Positions 17,792 through 25,644 of a stretch of DNA of 51,806 nt are shown one piece after another (positions within the stretch are counted from its first letter, which is position 1; every line of letters starts with the position of its first letter). The DNA comes from UBA8106 sp964569695. GTDB lineage: Bacteria; Acidobacteriota; Vicinamibacteria; Vicinamibacterales; UBA823. The notes beneath the pieces are model-generated. The model was given only the letters and a program-made list of their open reading frames with translations, did no database searches and was not told the origin of the DNA. A program made the translations under genes and the position numbers. The DNA lies in the NCBI GenBank assembly GCA_964569695.1, contig CAZMUA010000018.1:1-51806 (forward strand), in the 5' to 3' direction.

Positions 17792-18913
17792 CTACATAAC
17801 GGACTTCAGCATGGCACCGCCACCAGAGACGACGGCTCCATACACATTACCAGCAGCATCTACAGCAACGCCCTCAGGATTGGATCCGTTTGGGTAGGCG
17901 TCCACTTCTCCAACGATAAGATAGTTCACCGTTCCATCGGCGAGACTGCCAACTCTAATTCCAGGCTGAGCGCCTGGGTTACGGATATTGTCGAAGGCCG
18001 ATTCTGAATCCGCGACATAGATCAAACCGTTTGCATCAAAGGCAAAGTCACTGGGTCGACTAAATTGTTTAAACTCATCGATGTAATTACCTTCCTCATC
18101 GAAGATCTGCAAACGATTGTTCCCTCGGTCGGCAACGACGAGTTGTCCTTCTGGGCTAAACGCCAACGCATGCGGTGTTCTTAGATCACCCGCCTCTGAA
18201 CCATACTGGCCCCAAGAAGTAATAAATTCTCCGTCTGGTGAGAATTTGACGATACGAGCAACCGTTGTGGGATCATCTGAATTCTGACCTTCATGTCCGT
18301 CGCCGACGTAGATATCTCCATTCGGACCGACGGCTACATCATTGGGTGTATTCAGAATAGCCCCTTCACCCGTACCAGCAACACCAGGTTCCCCTAACGT
18401 TAGAAGGACTTCTCCCTCGGCACTAAATTTAATGGCCACGTGACCCTTGCCGGCCTGGTTCGGATCATCGGGATCTGGACCACGGGCATCTGTCACCCAA
18501 ACATTCCCGTCCTGATCAACGTGGAGGCCATGTGGAAACAGCATCATTCCTCCACCGAAGGTAGTGATTACGTTGCCCTCAGAATCGAATTTCACAATCG
18601 GATCAAGATCAGAACCGGCGCAAGAATTTGCGCCGCAACGATCAATCGCCCAAATATGGTGACCGTCAGGGTCAATATCAACACCAGCCGTGGAGCCCCA
18701 GGTTCTGCCATCAGGGAGTGTCGCCCAACCGTCTACAGTTTGATAGGGATTCGGGTAATCATTGAGTGGATTGACGACAACTGCTTCAGTTTCTACAGAT
18801 TCGACATCACCTGATTGGACGCCAGCTTCACCGCAAGCGGATGCCCCAATTATTAAGAACGCGGCTGCGACATTAGCAACTCCGGTCACAATCTTGCGAT
18901 TTCGATCACACAT
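17792..18913 (-). CDS. NHL-repeat propeller lipoprotein, peptidylamidoglycolate lyase-like
   Basis: A 373-residue protein read from the ATG at 18913, with GGGAG 8 bases upstream; a TTG two codons earlier is less likely. Lipoprotein signal AAAFLIIGASAC, then a six-bladed NHL propeller. It is a paralogue of the 14614 gene: both carry RCGAN...CAxSD, FPHG and VADRGNNRxQIFD. Compared with PAL, the third zinc His is replaced (NPEGVAVD). It is the first gene of the six-gene minus-strand run, 5 bp before the PQQ dehydrogenase, so it may bind or present the substrate, or partner the dehydrogenase. That role is inference. Confidence 0.8.
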   Translation of the reverse strand: MCDRNRKIVTGVANVAAAFLIIGASACGEAGVQSGDVESVETEAVVVNPLNDYPNPYQTVDGWATLPDGRTWGSTAGVDIDPDGHHIWAIDRCGANSCAGSDLDPIVKFDSEGNVITTFGGGMMLFPHGLHVDQDGNVWVTDARGPDPDDPNQAGKGHVAIKFSAEGEVLLTLGEPGVAGTGEGAILNTPNDVAVGPNGDIYVGDGHEGQNSDDPTTVARIVKFSPDGEFITSWGQYGSEAGDLRTPHALAFSPEGQLVVADRGNNRLQIFDEEGNYIDEFKQFSRPSDFAFDANGLIYVADSESAFDNIRNPGAQPGIRVGSLADGTVNYLIVGEVDAYPNGSNPEGVAVDAAGNVYGAVVSGGGAMLKSVM

Positions 18914-19060
18914 TATCAAAACTCCCTATTAGAGTAAGTTCATCTAAGGACCTGGACACGCCTACCTAAATACCTGTCCAGTCGTCTGAAAATTCTGACA
19001 CTTGAACCAATCGATAATACGGTACGGCAGGAGGCAGGAGGATACCGAGCGAACCAAAGC

Positions 19061-19101
19061 TTTCTAAGCGGCACGCGTATAAAACGCGTGCCGCTTAGAA
19101 A
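19061..19101 (-). terminator. 18-bp perfect hairpin after the HD-protein operon
   Basis: Arms 19061-19078 and 19084-19101 are exact reverse complements around a 5-base loop. It lies 10 bases past the stop of the last HD gene on the minus strand and before the NHL/PQQ run. It has no long T-run after the stem, so it is either a terminator of the HD operon or an mRNA 3'-end stabiliser. It is the strongest hairpin seen in the window. Confidence 0.6.
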
Positions 19102-19111
19102 CACAAACTAA

Positions 19112-19939
19112 CTATAGCCTTCTATCCGGATTGATAATCGTCCGCCACATATGGGATGACGGCGAGTCGTCCCATCCCAAGCCCTCTTTAGGCTGTTTGA
19201 AGTGGCGTCCGATAATATCTATGAACGGTTCAATCGAGACCGTCTTACTGCGGTCGAAGGCATAAAGATCGTTTACCGTCACAAGCCGTGAATGCTCATA
19301 CCACTTGTGATTACGTACCTTCTTGTAGGTACGCTGCAGATACGGCTCCGGCACATAGTCTTCACCGAACGTCCGTAGGTAGCTTTCCGGATACTCATAT
19401 CCATAATCGGAATCAGGAAAGAAACGTAACGTCGAATGATACCGAACCGCGAAAGCAGTCTCCTCAGGCACGTAAGGCTCAATCAACTGACCGCCCCACC
19501 AACCATGGTCCGCACGCATCAGGTTATTCACCACATCATGCAGAAGACAGGCCAGTACGACTTTCTCTGGCATGCCAGTTTTCAACGCACGTGCAGCACT
19601 CTGCTGGACGTGAGTTCCCGTACCGAATCGATACTTGAAGAAGTCAATTAGGGTCGGCTTTTCTGGCATCGGCTGGAGGGGACGGAGGTCCGCATCACCT
19701 CGGGGCACAAACATGCCGCCAATCCCACGGCGAGAACGACGTTTTAAGTCGTTGTTTTGCTCAGCGAGTTCAGCGACGGTCGGATAGACACCGACCTGCC
19801 GACCCTGTTCGAGCATATGCTCTTCAAGCTCCTCTTCCATGAAGTGCTCGAGCGCATCGGCTTTCTGCTCAGAAGTCATGAGCGCGACCGCGGCCGCACC
19901 CCCAACACTCTTGAAAAACTTACGTCGATTTATCTGCAT
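19112..19939 (-). CDS. Tat-exported HD-domain protein, diiron-oxygenase-like (copy 2)
   Basis: A 275-residue protein. The N-terminus is a twin-arginine signal (NRRKFFKSVGG), so it is probably folded with its metal in the cytoplasm and then exported. An HD domain spans about 95-230. Candidate metal ligands are His110 (GTH), His134-Asp135 (LLHDVV), His145 (DHGWW), His168 (RYHST) and Asp224 (VNDLY). A His/HD/His/His/Asp set is that of mixed-valent diiron HD oxygenases (myo-inositol oxygenase, PhnZ); ordinary HD phosphohydrolases can share it, so oxygenase activity is inference. It is a close tandem duplicate of the preceding gene, 4 bp apart, and the last gene of a three-gene operon. Confidence 0.7.
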   Translation of the reverse strand: MQINRRKFFKSVGGAAAVALMTSEQKADALEHFMEEELEEHMLEQGRQVGVYPTVAELAEQNNDLKRRSRRGIGGMFVPRGDADLRPLQPMPEKPTLIDFFKYRFGTGTHVQQSAARALKTGMPEKVVLACLLHDVVNNLMRADHGWWGGQLIEPYVPEETAFAVRYHSTLRFFPDSDYGYEYPESYLRTFGEDYVPEPYLQRTYKKVRNHKWYEHSRLVTVNDLYAFDRSKTVSIEPFIDIIGRHFKQPKEGLGWDDSPSSHMWRTIINPDRRL

Positions 19940-19943
19940 ATAA

Positions 19944-20774
19944 CTACAATCTCCGATCCGGATTTATGAGTGTCCGCCACATATGAGATGACGGCGAGTC
20001 GTCCCATCCTAGGCCTTCTTTAGGCTGCTTGAAGTGTCGTCCAACGATGTCAATGAACGGTTCGATCGACACCGTTTTACTGCGATCAAATGCGTACAGG
20101 TCATTTACGGTTACGAGTCGAGAATGCTCATAGAACTTATGATTGCGTACCTTCTCGGCGGTGCGCTGCAAGTAAGGCTCCGGCACATAGTCTTCACCGA
20201 ACGTCCGAAGGTAACCTTCCGGATACTCGTACCCATAATCAGAATCCGGGAAGAAGCGCAACGTTGAATGATAGCGAATTGCAAAAGTTGTTTCTTCAGG
20301 AACATAGGGCTCAATGAGTTGTGCGCCCCACCAGCCATGATCTGGAGTGACAACTTCCAGGATAACGTCATGCAGGAGGCAGGCCAAGATAACCTTTTCA
20401 TCCATGCCGGTCTTTAAGGCACGGGATGCACTTTGCAAACAATGAGTTGAAGCAAATCCGAACCGATACTTAAAGAAGTCGATCAGTGTCGGCTTCTCAG
20501 GCATTGGCTGGAGGGGCCGCAATTGCCCATTAGGGCCACGCACGAAGAGACGGCCCGCACCTCTACGATTTCCACGAGCAAGGTCCTCATCTTGTTCGGC
20601 GAGTTCAGCAACGGTCGGATACTGGCCGGCCTGTCGAGCCTGTTCGAGCGCATATTTTTCAAGTTCGTCTTCCATGAAGTGCTCGAGCGCATCGGCTTTC
20701 TGCTCAGAAGTCATGAGCGCGACCGCGGTCGCACCCCCAACACTCTTGAAGAATTTACGTCGATCTATCTCCAT
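19944..20774 (-). CDS. Tat-exported HD-domain protein, diiron-oxygenase-like (copy 1)
   Basis: A 276-residue paralogue of the 19112 gene, highly similar along its whole length (identical runs such as VALMTSEQKADALEHFM). Tat signal DRRKFFKSVGG. Equivalent ligands: His111, His135-Asp136, His146, His169 and Asp225. The start has GGAGGA 7 bases upstream. The two copies differ mainly in the linker at about 40-85 and in the helix after the HD pair (VVNNLMRA versus VILEVVTP), which lies close to the metal centre, suggesting different substrates. Retention of both copies with all ligands argues against decay. Confidence 0.7.
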   Translation of the reverse strand: MEIDRRKFFKSVGGATAVALMTSEQKADALEHFMEDELEKYALEQARQAGQYPTVAELAEQDEDLARGNRRGAGRLFVRGPNGQLRPLQPMPEKPTLIDFFKYRFGFASTHCLQSASRALKTGMDEKVILACLLHDVILEVVTPDHGWWGAQLIEPYVPEETTFAIRYHSTLRFFPDSDYGYEYPEGYLRTFGEDYVPEPYLQRTAEKVRNHKFYEHSRLVTVNDLYAFDRSKTVSIEPFIDIVGRHFKQPKEGLGWDDSPSSHMWRTLINPDRRL

Positions 20775-20807
20775 ATGTGTTCCTCCGATCCCTAAGCCGT
20801 AACAGAA

Positions 20808-21275
20808 TTACCGGTCATGTGCTGTGAGATCCAACGCAACATCTTCGTCGATCAACATTTCCTTGACGGCCATGCCAACCGGTACACGGAACGAGAAATT
20901 ACATGAGTGCTCAGGCTCGCGGTCCATGTCACCAAACGTTTGCGCTGTGCGATATACACGGCCATTTACATCATGAATAAAGGGACGTGGCCAGTTGATG
21001 GGTTCGAAATCAGACAGAACCTTGAAGTCCAGATGCACTATCACAAATTCTGTGTCGTTCGTGCCTGGAGCAATCACACCCCGAACAATGTTCTCACCAG
21101 TCGGACAGTCGCCAAGCGGGGTAATCACTCCCCGTTCAAGGTGACTGATCGAGACCTCTAAACCTTCGTGGGTCACAGCTCCGTCTTGAGCGTTAGTAGG
21201 CGTCACTAACAGCATGCCAACTAACACAAACATGGCGACATCTTGTAACCGGCTTCGTGCCGTATCATGTCTCAT
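20808..21275 (-). CDS. Small unknown exported protein, first gene of the HD operon
   Basis: A 155-residue protein with a Sec signal (MFVLVGMLLVTPTNAQ). The mature ~125 residues look like an all-beta domain with two Cys (GDCPTGE and HSCNFSF) that could form a disulfide; the pattern resembles DUF4352-type immunoglobulin-like modules (strand EFVIVHLDFKVLSD, then YRTAQTF). I do not recognise a specific family. It is 33 bp upstream of the first HD gene on the same strand, and so is probably a periplasmic partner of those proteins. AAGGA lies 11 bases before the start. Confidence 0.6.
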   Translation of the reverse strand: MRHDTARSRLQDVAMFVLVGMLLVTPTNAQDGAVTHEGLEVSISHLERGVITPLGDCPTGENIVRGVIAPGTNDTEFVIVHLDFKVLSDFEPINWPRPFIHDVNGRVYRTAQTFGDMDREPEHSCNFSFRVPVGMAVKEMLIDEDVALDLTAHDR

Positions 21276-21684
21276 CTAAGACACATCCTTATCCCAAATT
21301 ATCCATAATTATTCATAAAATCACCACTAAGGATGCGCCCATATCGGCTTCCGGGTCAAGAATAAATTTTCTGAGCCGCTTTCGTGCTACAGGGCTGCAT
21401 CAACGAAAACCAGAATTTAGCCTAGGCGCTTCTAAGAACTTATTATTCAATAATTTATAAGATCTTTCCCTCCAATTCGCATATCTAGGACCACATACCG
21501 GTTGAGAACGGCCCTAATTTACGGATACAAACTCCGCGGCATTTCCTAAAACGGGTGCTATCGTATGCAAATTACTTAGATAAGTGCCACATTGGGTAAA
21601 AAAGGCCCAGAAGATTCAGGCGGGCATAATTAGTAGGGCTGAGAGGTTACTCAATTACGATCGTGCTGCAAATCGGAGACGACC
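21276..21684. other. 409-bp divergent intergenic region
   Basis: This separates the HD operon (minus) from the NHL-FAH pair (plus). It is AT-rich in the middle, with a 13-base palindrome ATTATTCAATAAT near 21445. No gene, tRNA or riboswitch was recognised. GGAG at about 21675 is the ribosome site of the downstream NHL gene. It likely holds both promoters, but I could not pick a convincing -35/-10 pair. Confidence 0.4.
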
Positions 21685-22911
21685 ATGAATTTTATGAAAA
21701 AGTTTTATCACACGGCATTCATCACCAGCTTCTGCTTTCTCGCGGTGGGATGTGAGCCGTCAACGTCGGATGAACCTGCAGTGGAGACATCTTCCAGTGA
21801 AGGAACAAGTGTTCCAGGGTTCCAAGTTGATCCGTTTTGGCCAAAAACACTACCCAACGAGTGGCTAATTGGACGCATCGCTGGCGTCGCGGTTGACTCT
21901 CAAGATCGAATCTTTGTTGTACATCGACCAGGGAGTTTGACTCGTGGCGAATTGGGTCTAACGCAGGACCCTGTGATGTCTCAGTGTTGCAGACCAGCTC
22001 CCCCCGTCCTGGTATTCGATGCTGAGGGTAATCTCCTCGATTCATGGGGCGGCCCAGGGGAGGGTTACGACTGGCCAGGTACCGAACATGGCATCTTCGT
22101 TGACCACAACGATAATGTCTGGCTTGGTGGTGAAGGCATCGGTGACCCAGAAACTTCGCTCGACCACCGCATACATGGAGAAGAAAACCCACTTTGCCGA
22201 GATCACTTTGTCCTTAAATTTTCCACCGATGGAACATTCCTGATGCAGATTGGCGAAGCTAATAAGACCGCTGGTAGCAATAGCACAGAATACCTTGGAC
22301 ATCCCGCTGACATGGAAGTCGATCCAGAGACGAATGAACTATTTGTAGTCGATGGTTATCTAAATAAGCGTGTAATCGTATTCGATGCGGAAACAGGAGA
22401 GTACAGACGACACTGGGGAGCATACGGCAAAGTGCCGGACGAAGAACCCATTGGACGGTGGGAGGGGGCTGACGCTCAACCCGCGGCTGATTATGCTGAT
22501 TCTGTCCATGGAATTCGAATTTCGAAAGATGGACAGGTGTACGTTGCGGATCGTGGTAACGGACGTATTCAAATCTTCACTAAAGACGGCACGTTTATCG
22601 AAGAACACTTCATTATGCCTGAAACCAGGCCCGGTTCCTCAAGTGGAACGGTCTGGGACATTGACCTGTCACCAGACGAGGCGCAGACCTATCTCTATGT
22701 TGCTGATGGTACGAACCAAAAGGTATGGGTCCTGCAACGCGATACGATGGAAATCGTCAACTCCTTCGGTCGACGTGGTCGTGCAGCCGGTGAATTCCAC
22801 TGGCTCCATAAATTCGCGGTTGACTCGCAAGGCAACATCTACACGGGCGAGGTCCATATGACACGACGGCTTCAAAAATTAGTGTTACAGAACAATGTTA
22901 TGGCTGAATAG
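21685..22911 (+). CDS. NHL-repeat lipoprotein, probable peptidylamidoglycolate lyase-like enzyme
   Basis: A 408-residue lipoprotein (signal FCFLAVGC) with a six-bladed NHL propeller from about residue 50. Compared from memory with rat PAL, the active-site positions all appear kept: Arg in VVHRPGS, zinc His in TEHGI, catalytic Tyr in DGYLNKR, zinc His in SVHGI and zinc His in WLHKF. This is unlike the two propellers on the minus strand, which lack the third His. PAL splits alpha-hydroxyglycine peptides into an amide and glyoxylate; this protein may do a related dealkylation of an N-substituted hydroxyamide, but that is inference. The FAH-fold lipoprotein gene follows 76 bp downstream. Confidence 0.8.
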   Translation: MNFMKKFYHTAFITSFCFLAVGCEPSTSDEPAVETSSSEGTSVPGFQVDPFWPKTLPNEWLIGRIAGVAVDSQDRIFVVHRPGSLTRGELGLTQDPVMSQCCRPAPPVLVFDAEGNLLDSWGGPGEGYDWPGTEHGIFVDHNDNVWLGGEGIGDPETSLDHRIHGEENPLCRDHFVLKFSTDGTFLMQIGEANKTAGSNSTEYLGHPADMEVDPETNELFVVDGYLNKRVIVFDAETGEYRRHWGAYGKVPDEEPIGRWEGADAQPAADYADSVHGIRISKDGQVYVADRGNGRIQIFTKDGTFIEEHFIMPETRPGSSSGTVWDIDLSPDEAQTYLYVADGTNQKVWVLQRDTMEIVNSFGRRGRAAGEFHWLHKFAVDSQGNIYTGEVHMTRRLQKLVLQNNVMAE

Positions 22912-22987
22912 CGATTATTGGGATAAAACATCGGCCCTCTTATTGTTCATGAACTGCAAATAGACCAGACACCCGGGAGAGTTCGAC

Positions 22988-24142
22988 ATGAGAACACTGA
23001 CAAGACAACTGACTAACCTAGTTACGACAACACTAGTGATTAGTATTGCAGCCTGCGCATCACCTCAAATCGAACTGTCCGACTCTCCTAGCACTCCATT
23101 CAAATTGGCGACATTTGAAGTCAACGAACGTGTACGTATTGGACTCGTACTCGATCAACGTATCCTCGATATTGCAGAAGCCAGTGAGTACTTGGCCTCT
23201 GAAGCCAACGCAAGTGACGTGTCGATGCCCGTCGACATGCGAACGTTAATCGAAACCTACGAAACCGTGTCTCCTCGGTTGTATCAAATCGCCAACTTCT
23301 ACAGTGAATTGGCCACTGAGAACTTGGATTTCTCGTTCGATGTTAGCAACGTGTACATCCATGCTCCAATCAAGTATCCTTGGAACTTGCTTGCCATCGC
23401 GGCGAATTACAAGGCGCACGCGGAAGGAATGGGCGTAGGCGACGCCTCTGAGGCTACCGAGTCAGTAGACGGGGTCTCTGGGGCTACCGAATCAGACGAC
23501 GGCCCATCGATCGTGGATAGAATTGTTCCCGAACGTGATGCGCCAGCTATTTTTGCTAAATCTCCGCGCTCGGGCATTATCGACCCCGGAGCTCCCTATT
23601 ACATACCTCCTGGTCGTGACCAGATCGATTGGGAAGGCGAACTGGCAATTATTATTGGCAGGCCTGCTTATTTACTGTCACCCGAGGAAGTGCACGACCA
23701 CGTGTTCGGGTATAGCATCCTATACGACGTCAGCGATCGCGGTGGGCGGACGCGTGAAGTTAGCATGTTTCCAGGTTTTCAATGGTTTGATGGTAAAAGC
23801 ACAAACCGAGGAGCTCCTTTTGGCCCGTTCATTGTCCCCAAAGAATTTCTTCCGAACTTTGACAATCTTCGCGTTGTCACTCGAGTAAACGGCGATATAA
23901 AACAAGACCAAACTACTGCCGATCTAATTTGGAACGAGGATAACTTGATCGCATTCACAACGAGTGTGCTCGAATTGCATCCTGGCGATGTCATTGGGAC
24001 TGGAACCCCTAGCGGGACTGCCGGGGAGCACTACCCTGCTGTGTACTTGAAAGATGGCGACGTGGTTGAAATCGAGATTGAAGGAATCGGTACGCTCGTG
24101 ACCCCAATCAAGGACTACCCAGGAGATCTAGGAACTTCGTAA
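22988..24142 (+). CDS. FAH-family lipoprotein
   Basis: A 384-residue paralogue of the 13421 FAH-fold enzyme, with lipoprotein signal TLVISIAAC and a GGGAG ribosome site. Metal-site motifs are WEGELAIIIGR and YDVSDRGGR, and the loop GTGTPSGTAGEH is closer to the standard GTPxG than in its paralogue. Between the N-domain and core is a Ser/Glu/Asp-rich insert made of two imperfect ten-residue copies (ASEATESVDG / VSGATESDDG). It follows an NHL lipoprotein, as the other FAH copy does on the minus strand. Expected activity: hydrolysis or hydration of an acylpyruvate-like compound in the periplasm. Confidence 0.85.
   Translation: MRTLTRQLTNLVTTTLVISIAACASPQIELSDSPSTPFKLATFEVNERVRIGLVLDQRILDIAEASEYLASEANASDVSMPVDMRTLIETYETVSPRLYQIANFYSELATENLDFSFDVSNVYIHAPIKYPWNLLAIAANYKAHAEGMGVGDASEATESVDGVSGATESDDGPSIVDRIVPERDAPAIFAKSPRSGIIDPGAPYYIPPGRDQIDWEGELAIIIGRPAYLLSPEEVHDHVFGYSILYDVSDRGGRTREVSMFPGFQWFDGKSTNRGAPFGPFIVPKEFLPNFDNLRVVTRVNGDIKQDQTTADLIWNEDNLIAFTTSVLELHPGDVIGTGTPSGTAGEHYPAVYLKDGDVVEIEIEGIGTLVTPIKDYPGDLGTS
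23444..23503 (+). repeat. Imperfect 30-bp tandem duplication inside the FAH gene
   Basis: Two 30-bp units, 23444-23473 and 23474-23503, share about 24 of 30 bases and encode ASEATESVDG and VSGATESDDG. Being a multiple of three, it keeps the frame. It lengthens an acidic surface loop. Confidence 0.7.
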
Positions 24143-24167
24143 CAATTTTCAAGGTTTCGCAGTCCAT

Positions 24168-25451
24168 TCATTTCTCCAAAGTTAACGCCTGTTCCACTAC
24201 AGCCACAAATTCATAAATATCCTCGTACCTGTTGTACAACGGAACAGGCGCTGCACGAATTACGTCTGGTTCTCGCCAATCACAGATAACATCGCGAGCT
24301 TGCAAGGCATCGAACGCGCGCTGCTGTTCAGCACGTGTACCTCGAACGCGAAGGGATAACTGACATCCGCGTTGCTCTGGTTGAGTGGGGGTTAGGATGT
24401 CAACCCGATTGCCGAGTCGTTCCGACACTAACTGAGTGAAATACGACGTCAGTCTCTCTGATTTCACTCGAAGAGCTGTTAAGCCAACTTCCTCGAAGAT
24501 ACGCAGTGATGCCAGAACAGGCGCCAGGGACAAAATCGGGGCATTACTCACTTGCCAGCCTTCTGCACCAGAGCTTGGATCAAAACGCCGGTCCATGGCA
24601 AAACGTGTCGACTGTTTATTCCCCCACCAGCCAGCCAACCGTGGAAGGTCTGTCCTCTGACCATGGCGATCGTGGACAAAGCAACCAGCGATCGCGCCTG
24701 GTCCACCGTTCAAATATTTGTATGAGCACCAAACAGCAAAATCTGCATTCCAGTCATGTAGGCTCATCGGCACATTCCCAACAGCGTGTGCTAAATCGAA
24801 ACCCACAACACATCCTGCTTCACGTCCAAGCCTCACTATTTGCTCAATATCAAAGCGCTGGCCAGTGTAGTAATTGATTCCTGGCATCAGTATGAGTGCA
24901 ATCATCGATCCATCAGAGGCAATCTGCCGCTCAAGATCCTCCATTCGAATAGTCGACTCACCTGGTCTCGGTTTTATCTCAATCAACGCTTCATCTGGAT
25001 CGAAGCCATGCAAGCGAATTTGCGATTCGACGGCATAACGATCTGATGGAAATGCAGGGTCCTCTATGAGAACCTTCCAGCGCTCTCGCGACGGCCGATA
25101 AAAACTCGCCATCATCAGATGCAAATTGACAGTAAGCGTATTCATCGCCACCACCTCGTTCGGATTACAACCGACCAGATGTGCCAAGGGTGGTGCGAGA
25201 AGTTCCTGGTAGGATACCCAGGGACGCGATGAGTGAAAGTGAGCCTTCACAGCCATCTCGGCCCAAAGATCTAACTCTTCTTGTATAAGCGTTCCGACAG
25301 TTTTGGGTTGTAAGCCTAAAGAGTTTCCACACAGATAGGTTACATCTGCGTCATTAGTTCGTTTAGGGATAAAAAAGCGCTCACGAAAGCCGGCAAGTGG
25401 ATCTGCATCATCAGCCTTCCGTGCATTATCCAGTTCGAAGTCAATCTTCAT
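24168..25451 (-). CDS. kynU: Kynureninase
   Basis: A 427-residue cytosolic PLP enzyme that cleaves kynurenine (or 3-hydroxykynurenine) to anthranilate (or its hydroxy form) and alanine. Landmarks: YLCGNSLGLQPK at the N-terminus, WVSYQELL, VVAMNTLTVNLHLMMASFY, the PLP-binding Asp in GFDLAHAVGN, and Lys near residue 243 in SYKYLNGGPG. Length matches the family (about 415-425). No tryptophan dioxygenase or formamidase gene lies nearby, so this is a lone pathway step here. It is divergent from a GntR regulator, with an inverted repeat in between that could be the operator. Confidence 0.95.
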   Translation of the reverse strand: MKIDFELDNARKADDADPLAGFRERFFIPKRTNDADVTYLCGNSLGLQPKTVGTLIQEELDLWAEMAVKAHFHSSRPWVSYQELLAPPLAHLVGCNPNEVVAMNTLTVNLHLMMASFYRPSRERWKVLIEDPAFPSDRYAVESQIRLHGFDPDEALIEIKPRPGESTIRMEDLERQIASDGSMIALILMPGINYYTGQRFDIEQIVRLGREAGCVVGFDLAHAVGNVPMSLHDWNADFAVWCSYKYLNGGPGAIAGCFVHDRHGQRTDLPRLAGWWGNKQSTRFAMDRRFDPSSGAEGWQVSNAPILSLAPVLASLRIFEEVGLTALRVKSERLTSYFTQLVSERLGNRVDILTPTQPEQRGCQLSLRVRGTRAEQQRAFDALQARDVICDWREPDVIRAAPVPLYNRYEDIYEFVAVVEQALTLEK

Positions 25452-25502
25452 AAACGAACACTTACTTTCGTAGACGTAATAAAGTCCTGAAGAGGTCGCT
25501 GC

Positions 25503-25533
25503 ATTATGACCACTTCGCTCGTGTCATCGAGCG
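25503..25533 (-). promoter_or_regulatory. Candidate kynU promoter with overlapping inverted repeat
   Basis: On the minus strand CATAAT (25503-25508) is a possible -10, about 52 bases before kynU. An inverted repeat CGCTCG-N6-CGAGCG (25516-25533) covers the matching -35 position. It could be the binding site of the divergent GntR protein. The promoter call is weak; the repeat is exact. Confidence 0.4.
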
Positions 25534-25644
25534 CTAAAAGTAATCAGCGGTTGTGTTTTCTGAAATAACCAAAAATGAGAGTCCTTATTTCTAAATCAAG
25601 AGTATGATGTCAACAAGATCAGAAGGTTGGATCGGACAACGGAT

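Noticed and set aside
14614..18913. NHL proteins as ubiquitin-ligase-type TRIM-NHL or RNA binders
   Set aside because: They have signal peptides and PAL-like blade motifs, so act outside the cytosol.
19112..20774. HD proteins as a CRISPR Cas3 or HD-GYP signalling pair
   Set aside because: They carry Tat leaders, lack helicase or GYP motifs, and have no cas or GGDEF neighbours.
21600..21684. Possible TPP riboswitch from CTGAGAGG
   Set aside because: Only the CTGAGA piece matches; the other conserved thi-box elements are absent.
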